Part shown: positions 44,689 to 64,000 of the stretch, piece after piece
Layout of the letters: each line of letters starts with the position of its first letter
Numbering within the stretch: position 1 is the stretch's first letter
Origin: Tubulanus polymorphus
Taxonomy: Eukaryota; Nemertea; Palaeonemertea; Tubulaniformes; Tubulanidae
Reading direction: 5' to 3'
Assembly: GCF_964204645.1 (NCBI RefSeq)
Contig: NC_134034.1
Span: 12,715,962 to 12,779,961, forward strand
DNA: 64,000 nucleotides
Translations under genes and position numbers: made by a program
Notes under the pieces: generated by a model
Databases searched by the model: none
The model's input: only the letters and a program-made list of their open reading frames with translations
Told to the model about the DNA's origin: nothing

Positions 44689-45403
44689 ACCGAATCGCAC
44701 CAGACTGTCGGTCTCACTGGACTGTGGAAGTTTTGGTTCGGACCAGACTCTGGGTCTCACTGGACTGTGGAAGTCTTGGATCGGACCAGAGTCAAGTCTG
44801 ACTGGACTGTGGAAGTCTTGGTTGGACCAGACTCTGGATCTCACTGGACTGTGGAAGTCTTGGATTAGACCAGACTCTGGGTCTCACTGGACTGAGGAAG
44901 TCTTGGATTGGACCCCATTCTGGGTCATAGATTTCAAATTGTATTATCTGAATGAATAGAGGCATCTCCTTTGTCTCAAGTGTCCAAATAGTCAGGATAG
45001 GATAAAAATAAGGGATCCACCATCGATGGGACCAGAATCAACTTCATTTATGTATATAATGCTTCAAATGTGTTCAGGGTAAAGAATGGCGGGTGGGTGG
45101 GTGGCTCCAATTCGAATGGTTGGAGAGTGGATCCAATTAGATTTTAACAATGAAATGGTATTTGTATTTTCTGTATTTATTATGTAAATAATAATATAAA
45201 TTAGGTGTAAAATTATTAGCGAAAATAAAATCCCCAGATAAATTTCAAAAAGCAAAAAAAAAAACAGCGTCCGAAGTATCTTATTTTCGTGGAAATTTAT
45301 TTCGCAATCAAATAATTGACGATTAAAAATATAAACAATTGAAAATTGACAATAATTGTAAACAAAATATTGAGTAGAAATCGATGGTTTGATTTGCGAT
45401 GTT
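44689..45403. other. Convergent 3' region of KAT2 and HSD17B7
   Basis: Right after the KAT2 stop is a roughly 43-bp tandem repeat (44700-44930; CTGGACTGTGGAAGTCTTGG core). A plus-strand AATAAA near 45223 could serve KAT2. A minus-strand AATAAA near 45175-45180 could serve HSD17B7. If both are used, the two 3' UTRs overlap by tens of bases. Confidence 0.5.
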
Positions 45404-48400
45404 TTAAGTGTAATTAGAACGTAAACTCTTCTCCAATTCACACAATTTCTGGAATAATTTAATCGCTAATTCTTCGTCCAAATTCATCTGAAACGAAAAC
45501 TGATTTTATAAATCGGTAAAACCTATGAGATCAAGAAACAAATCAGGGGTTGATCCAGAAATTTGAGCAGGGGGAGGGGGGTCAAGCGCTGGGTTTTCTC
45601 AGATACTTTAGAACACATAGCAGGGCATCCGAGACCCCCTTAAACAACTTTTGGATCCACCCCTGTAAAAATAGCTACGTTTGGATTCAAATGAGAATAT
45701 TTGATTGGTGTATTTACGTTTTTAGCAGTGACTTGATTGGTTCCGCCCAACGAGGTTCCGCTACAATATTTAACGCACGGGTTTAGAGTCTCCGGTCTTT
45801 GTTTCGATAACCAAAACTACAGCGGAAAATAGAATATGAGAAATTAAGAGTTCATCAGGCTAAAAATGATTATACTTGTTTCCCGTGGCTAAAAATGATT
45901 ATACTTGTTTCCCGTGGCTAAAAATGATTATACTTGTTTCCCGCGGCTAAAAATGATTATACTTGTTTCCCGTGGCTAAAAATGATTATACTTGTTTCCC
46001 GTGGCTAAAAATGATTATACTTGTTTCCCGTGGCTAAAAATGATTATACTTGTTTCCCGTGGCTAAAAATGATTATACTTGTTTCCTGCGGCTAAAAATG
46101 ATTATACTTGTTTCCCGTGGCTAAAAATGATTATACTTGTTTCCCGTGGCTAAAAATGATTATACTTGTTTCCCGCGGCTAAAAATGATTATACTTGTTT
46201 CCCGCGGCTAAAAATGATTATACTTGTTTCCCGTGGCTAAAAATGATTATACTTGTTTCCCGCGGCTAAAAATGATTATACTTGTTTCCCGTGGCTAAAA
46301 ATGATTATACTTGTTTCCCGTGGCTAAAAATGATTATACTTGTTTCCCGTGGCTAAAAATGATTATACTTGTTTCCCGTGGCTAAAAATGATTATACTTG
46401 TTTCCTGCGGCTAAAAATGATTATACTTGTTTCCACAAATATTTACCATAGACTCGGCTCCGTTGTACGGGTAAATAGTCATACTCGGTACAAACAACCT
46501 CAACTGTAACAACAACAAACGAATATTCGTCTAATAAAGATGGCTACCTCCCGATTAAAACCCTATGACATCACGAGAGATACTCTTACCAGACTGAGTA
46601 TGGGTAGTATGATATACCAGAGCCAGTTAGGAACAATCGGCGATGTCAGTTTGGTTAAAACGAATCCCGGAGAGGTAGTATGTGAATATACATTCTGCAA
46701 ACAATGAACAATATTCGATAAAGTTCTGGGGCCGGTTCCATAGTCGAGATTTAAGTCCAAAAGTGTTCTTAAATCTTTACGACTGATCTTAAGCTGTTAG
46801 ATTAGCAATAAACCAAGTTGGTCTTAGACTGGTCTTAGCCATGACTATGGAACTTGCCCCTGGATCCAGTTTCACAGTTGTGGATGCAGTTTCACAGTTG
46901 TGGATGCAGTTTCACAGTTCCATTGATATTTGATTCTTCAGTTTAAGCTTTTAAAATGAACTGATTTTAACTATAAAAGAGAGTCAACTGTTGTTATTTT
47001 ACCTGATGACACAATCTGTTGTTTATTGCTAAACTTGTTAAATCAATGGCGTATTTCGATGAACTGTAAGCCTGAAATCTACAATACGATACGTTATATT
47101 ACAGCCAGACCACGAAGGGTTCACTAAAAACTGAACCAGCCCAGAAAGGGTTCACTAAAAACTGAACAAGCCCAGAAAGGGTTCACTAATAACTGAACCA
47201 GCCCAGAAAGGGTTCACTAAAAACTGAACTAGTTCACTTAAAACCAATGGCTAGTTCCCAGAAAGGGTTCACTAAAAACTGGACTTGCCCAGAAAGAGTT
47301 CACTAATGTTCACTAACCCTTTCTCATGTTGTATATCATCAAGATGAAAGTTGTTTTTAGAAGCGTTCATGGACGACGACCAAATTATTTGACAAGTTCT
47401 CGGACCCCGCGCAAGAAAATCTTCTAATTGTCGAACCTAGAATACCAAGAAATACAAATTGACTTAAATACTAGTTCAACCGTGGAACTGGGACTCAATT
47501 CATCAGAGCTTGCTCAGTGCTCTAGGCCTAACACTAAGACTACATTGTTATAACGTACCAAAACAAAATGTCCGAATAGATTTGTAGCAAAAACTTCCTG
47601 TAATCCGTCTTCGGTCGTCTGCTTTACAGTTGTCAATAAACCATCCCCGGTCGATAAAACATGCACGACATTTCTGGAGTAACATTTATGGAAAATATGC
47701 ATGACATTTCTCAAAAATATGCATGATATTTCTCAAAAATTTTGAAATGTGGAGAAATTCCTCCTCAAGCTCAGCTGCGCGGCTCCTCAAGCTCGGTGGT
47801 AGGGATAGACTTGGTATTTTGTGAGAGTATTTTGTCAGTTTACCTTGAGAATATCTCCTTCAATCCTTCCCATCTGATCTTAACTCCTGGCAAAACGCCA
47901 GCGTTCAAATACAAATAATCTACATGATCGTATCTGAAATAAAAACACTTTACAAATCAAAGACAAGAACCAGAAGAGGAAACCATTGAACCCTAAAACA
48001 CGGATACCTGTGCGTAATCTCTTTAGCAGCGCTGTAAACGGAACTCAATTTGCCGACGTCCAGATTGAGGATATCTACGCGAGCGTTCGGGTTGGAGAGT
48101 TTCAGAGCGTTACGCGCGGCCTCCGCCCGACCGGTGTTACGACACGCCAGACACAGTCGGATCGTAGGATCATCCGTTAACAGTCTCTCGGCTAAAGCTA
48201 AACCTAAACCACTAACAATTGAAAAACAGACCACGTTACTGTTAGTTCATTCATTCATTCCAGCACTCGCATTCCCTCCTTGCAAGAAGAGGGGGGCGTG
48301 TGCGTTAACTTAAATGAGGAAAAGTCCAAGTGCATTGAAAATTTTAGTTGATGATAATTTTAATAATAATATTTTGATAATATACATTTTAAGAAATATT

Positions 48401-48643
48401 TTTTGGGTCGTGCCACCACAGATATCAGCTTCCTGAAGGATTCAGGTGGGTTGGTCAGACTAACTTAGTAGGTTTCGTTCGGTAATTAGTGTGATTTTCA
48501 AGTCGAAACGACCAGTTTTCAGGATTAAAACGCAATAAATCAGAGTTTAACATGATTTAGAATAGAAATTTAATAGTTATATCTATTATATCGATGATAC
48601 GTTACGCATTGCCACCGGTTATAACTGCCACTTTCGAAGACAT
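45404..48643 (-). CDS. HSD17B7: 3-ketosteroid / 17-beta-hydroxysteroid reductase, HSD17B7 type
   Basis: Ten exons in phase: 48643-48606, 48211-48008, 47933-47844, 47673-47559, 47436-47314, 47071-47003, 46694-46590, 46503-46447, 45816-45718 and 45487-45404; 327 aa (human about 341). It is a short-chain dehydrogenase: cofactor motif TGGNAGLG (residues 9-16), YLNAG (89-93), Ser in IWSSSM (169-171) and catalytic YSSSK (192-196). Family-specific stretches match HSD17B7 closely: LCLACRN, VHVLSTGDGLL, DGLQEVFATNLFGHF, YPYNGAES and the C-terminal MNLDEELAIKLFQKL. A hydrophobic stretch (NWLWYIILPILSLLRLF) fits membrane association at the ER. In vertebrates it reduces 3-keto sterols in cholesterol synthesis and estrone; the invertebrate substrate is unknown. 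The donor of exon 47436-47314 (TTA|GTGAAC) is weak. Confidence 0.93.
45858..46434. repeat. 29-bp minisatellite, about 20 copies, HSD17B7 intron 8
   Basis: Unit GGCTAAAAATGATTATACTT plus GTTTCCCGT, with only CGT/CGC/TGC variants. Copies are almost identical. It begins about 12 bases inside the intron from the exon 8 donor. Confidence 0.95.
46728..46860. mobile_element. MITE, GGGGCCAGTTGC family (diverged)
   Basis: Inverted ends GGGGCCGGTTCCATAGTC and GACTATGGAACTTGCCCC, with CTTAAG/AGACTGGTCTTA blocks inside; HSD17B7 intron 6. Confidence 0.65.
47105..47320. repeat. About 30-bp tandem repeat at an HSD17B7 5' splice site
   Basis: Five to six copies of CCCAGAAAGGGTTCACTAAA plus AACTGAACCAG. On the gene's strand every unit carries TTAGTGAAC, the sequence spanning the real donor (TTA|GTGAAC) at 47314. 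Confidence 0.8.
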
Positions 48644-49260
48644 TTTCATCGATTTTCACAAATGTCACAGAGATGCAATATCGCAGGATTCGACCCCAAA
48701 ATTGCGAGAGTAAATTAAAACCATCAATTGTCAATGCGTTCTCTATTTTATAAATGGAATAACATTACTTTAACAATTTTTGGTCTTTCTCGTTTCGAAA
48801 TTTTTTTTGGAGTCATTTCAATCAACCACCACAAATAATAGTGAAATAAAATTATATTTAATTAGATTGATTCGAATATTGAACGTCGTAATTTCACGCA
48901 TTTTTAGCCGTTTAAATATTGTTTACACCTTGAATTAAAGGTAAACGTTTTACTTTTAAATCGAATAATCAAATTCTGATAAATGCATTCTTAAGAATTT
49001 CAAATTTGAAGTCTATTTTAATCTTTCTTCTCAATCAAATTCAATCCATATTTATTAGCAGACATTTCACGTTAAATCACCTTAATTTTCTGTTATAGGT
49101 CAACATCATATAAATCTTTGAACAAAGATCTTAGCTTTTTGTTTGAATAGAAGTGATGGACTGGTTGTAGAGAGTCAAAACTGAACTGATTTTTTGTGAG
49201 GAGGCTACACCTGCGCGACACACAGCCCCCGCCCGGGCCCAGCCCGATCTGACGACAACC
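48644..49260. promoter_or_regulatory. Divergent promoter between HSD17B7 and DHX8
   Basis: Starts are 617 bp apart. The DHX8 side is GC-rich (CAGCCCCCGCCCGGGCCCAG at about 49220) just before the ATG; the rest is AT-rich. No TATA box was recognised. Confidence 0.45.
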
Positions 49261-61901
<12,641 letters not shown>

Positions 61902-62026
61902 TGTGTATATTGACTTTTAGAATTAGTCGTACAAGTTAAGAGGGGCGAGAGAGAGAGAGGGATCTGTTCCTCATAAGATCATGATTCTGATTCTGATAAT
62001 CCTCTCATGATTCATTTTCAGTTGTA

Positions 62027-62032
62027 AATAAA
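62027..62032 (+). terminator. Polyadenylation signal of DHX8
   Basis: AATAAA about 125 bp after the stop codon; a second AATAAA follows near 62041. Confidence 0.6.
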
Positions 62033-62286
62033 TCAGTGAAAATAAAACATTTAATGTAAATAATATCTTAGAATCTGTCTGTATCAATGCTGTTGTACAG
62101 GGGTGTCCCAGGTTCGAACCCGCTTATTACTGATATTGATGCAGAGTGATCCTGATGCTGATTTGAGGATGTTCAGGGGTGTTCCGGGTTCGAACCAACT
62201 AATTACTGATACTGATTCAGAGTAGTCTTGATGCTGAATAGAGGATGTACAGGGTTGCCAGAGAGGAAGGGATGTCAAGATTCTAA

Positions 62287-62530
62287 CATGATCGCCATCT
62301 ATTGGAATTTGGCTGAACTGACTAGAAAGCTCTTACTTGTCTTACTGATTATTCTCTAATCCAATAAAATCACACTCGCCATCTGGTGGATATAACTATC
62401 ATTAGAATGTAGTAGCATAGAAATCCACCAGATGGCGAGTGTGATTTCAACGCATTGAAGAAGAATCAGTGAGACGAATAAGAGCTATCTAGTCGGTTCT
62501 GCCAAAATCCAATAGATGGCGATCATAGTA
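62287..62530. mobile_element. Foldback element (first copy)
   Basis: Inverted arms ATGATCGCCATCTATTGG / CCAATAGATGGCGATCAT outside and CACACTCGCCATCTGGTGGA / its complement inside. Confidence 0.75.
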
Positions 62531-62849
62531 TCATCGATAAACTGGGTGTATGTCCCGGGTTCGAACCCAGTTATTACTGATACTGATTCAGAGTGATCCT
62601 GGTGCTGAATAGAGGGTGTACAGGGGTATCCCGGGTTCAAAACCAGTACTGATACCGATTCAAAGTCGTCTTGATGCTGAATAGAGGATGTACAGGGGTG
62701 TCTCGGGTTCGAACACAGTAATTACTGATACCGATTAAGAGTGTTCCTGGTGCTGAATTGAGGATGTATAGTGGTGTCCCGGGTTCGAAACCGGTATATT
62801 GGTACTGACATAATGCTGATTAGAGGATGTACAAGGCGCATCCCGGCCG

Positions 62850-63022
62850 TACGGTGCTGCCGCTATGCTCATCGTTAGCGGGATTTTCGTGCACTAACGT
62901 AAGTCAACTCTGGCAATCGACGTGCTGTCCAGTTATACTCCGTAACCCTCGCTTGCCAGAGTTGATCTACGATAGTGTACGAAAATCCCGCTAACAATCT
63001 GCATAGCGGCAGCACCATACGG
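62850..63022. mobile_element. Inverted-repeat element
   Basis: Arms TACGGTGCTGCCGCTATG...GTTAGCGGGATTTTCGT and their complement (ACGAAAATCCCGCTAAC...CATAGCGGCAGCACCATA) flank about 40 bp, with AACTCTGGCAA also paired. A remnant is near 12860. Confidence 0.7.
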
Positions 63023-63766
63023 TAAAATGTTGATATCTTAAAAATAATTACTACTGATTCAGAGTGGTCCTGATGCTGAATAGAGGATGAACAGGAGCCA
63101 AGGTTCGAACCCAGTAATTACTGATACTGATTCAGAGTGGTCCCGATGCTGAATACAAGATGTAAACGGTTGTCCCGGATTCGAGCCCAGCTGTTCCAGA
63201 GTGGTCCTGATGCTGAATGGAGGATGTACAGCGGTGTCCCGGGTTTGAACCCAGTTATTACTGATACTGATTCAGAGTGGTCCCGATGCTGAATAGAGGA
63301 TGTACAGGGGTGTCCGGGTTAGAACCTAGTAATTACTGATACTGATTGAGAGTCCTGTGCTATTAAGAGGGTGTACTGAGTTGTCCCGGGTTAATGATGA
63401 TACTGATTCAGAGTGGTCTTGATGCTGAATAGAGGATGTACAGGGGAGTCCCGAGTTCGAGTTCGAATCAAGTAATTACTGATACTGATTCAGAGTGGTC
63501 CTGATGCTGAATAGAGGATGTACAGGGGTGTCCCGGGTTCGAAACCAGTAATTACTGATACCGATTCAGAGTGGTCCGGATGCTGAATAGAGGATATACA
63601 GGGGTGTCCGGGTTAGAACCTAGTAATTACTGATACTGATTGAGAGTCCTGTGCTATTAAGAGGGTGTACTGAGTTGTCCCGGGTTAATGATGATACTGA
63701 TTCAGAGTGGTCTTGATGCTGAATAGAGGATGTACAGGGTTGCCAGAGAGGAAGGGATGTCAAGAT

Positions 63767-64000
63767 TTCTAACGTGATCGCCATCTATTGGAATTTGTCT
63801 GAACTGACTAGATAGCTCTTACTTGTCTTACTGATTCTCTTTAATCCGTTAAAATCACACTCGCCATCTGGTGGATATAACTATCATTAGACTGTAGCAG
63901 CATAGAAATCCACCAGATGGCGAGTGTGATTTCAACGCATTGAAGAAGAGTCAGTGAGACGAATAAGAGCTATCTAGTCGGTTCTGCCAAGATCCAATAG
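63767..64000. mobile_element. Foldback element (second copy, cut by window end)
   Basis: Nearly identical to 62287-62530 with the same nested arms, carried along by the 1486-bp higher-order duplication. Confidence 0.75.

Larger units (their letters stand above)
62080..64000. repeat. Satellite-like region with B-box-like units and higher-order duplication
   Basis: Roughly 80-bp units contain GGTTCGAACCCAGTTATTAC then TGATACTGATTCAGAGTGGT, CCTGATGCTGAATAGAGGAT and GTACAGGGGTGTCCC. A block with GGTTGCCAGAGAGGAAGGGA plus a foldback element recurs after about 1486 bp, and another segment recurs after about 294 bp. No gene seen. The region continues past the window. Confidence 0.85.

Noticed and set aside
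45858-46434. CRISPR-like array of 29-bp direct repeats
   Set aside because: Repeats are head-to-tail with no spacers, in an intron of an animal gene. It is a minisatellite.

Overview
This is animal nuclear DNA. It has split genes with GT-AG introns, AATAAA polyadenylation signals, miniature transposons and many intronic minisatellites. Protein-level matches are clearly metazoan. The intron density and the mix of families suggest a marine invertebrate, possibly a spiralian; that placement is a guess. No coordinates come from outside data: every exon model was built by hand from splice signals, reading phase and remembered family sequences.

Layout. (1) 1-2124, minus: the 5' part of an unidentified coiled-coil gene that runs off the left edge. 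(2) 2125-7380: no gene seen; a tRNA-derived SINE-like element and microsatellites. (3) 7380-12690, plus: two tandem copies of a small secreted-peptide gene (49 and 50 aa). The copies share signal peptide, introns and UTRs but have different mature peptides. (4) 14870-36427, minus: a giant AKAP9/pericentrin-type centrosomal coiled-coil gene (9 exons, about 4996 aa, one exon of 9.9 kb). (5) 36892-44688, plus: a complete GCN5/PCAF lysine acetyltransferase (14 exons, 836 aa). (6) 45404-48643, minus: a complete HSD17B7-type 3-ketosteroid reductase (10 exons, 327 aa). (7) 49261-61901, plus: a complete DHX8/Prp22 splicing helicase (20 exons, about 1213 aa). (8) 61902-64000: a satellite-like region with foldback elements.

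Gene arrangement. AKAP9-like and KAT2 are divergent, with 464 bp between start codons. HSD17B7 and DHX8 are also divergent, with 617 bp between starts. KAT2 and HSD17B7 are convergent, with 715 bp between stops. The four genes serve unrelated housekeeping roles (centrosome/Golgi scaffold, chromatin acetylation, sterol/steroid reduction, mRNA release from the spliceosome), so the clustering looks like shared promoters rather than a pathway.

Most notable points: the signal-conserved, mature-divergent peptide pair; DHX8 intronic minisatellites whose every unit carries a copy of the real 3' splice site plus the start of the next exon; an anomalous acceptor beside DHX8 helicase motif VI; TTAA-flanked piggyBac-like MITEs, one nested in another MITE; and repeated CTCF-like motifs, including at the same place just after the signal-peptide exon in both peptide genes.
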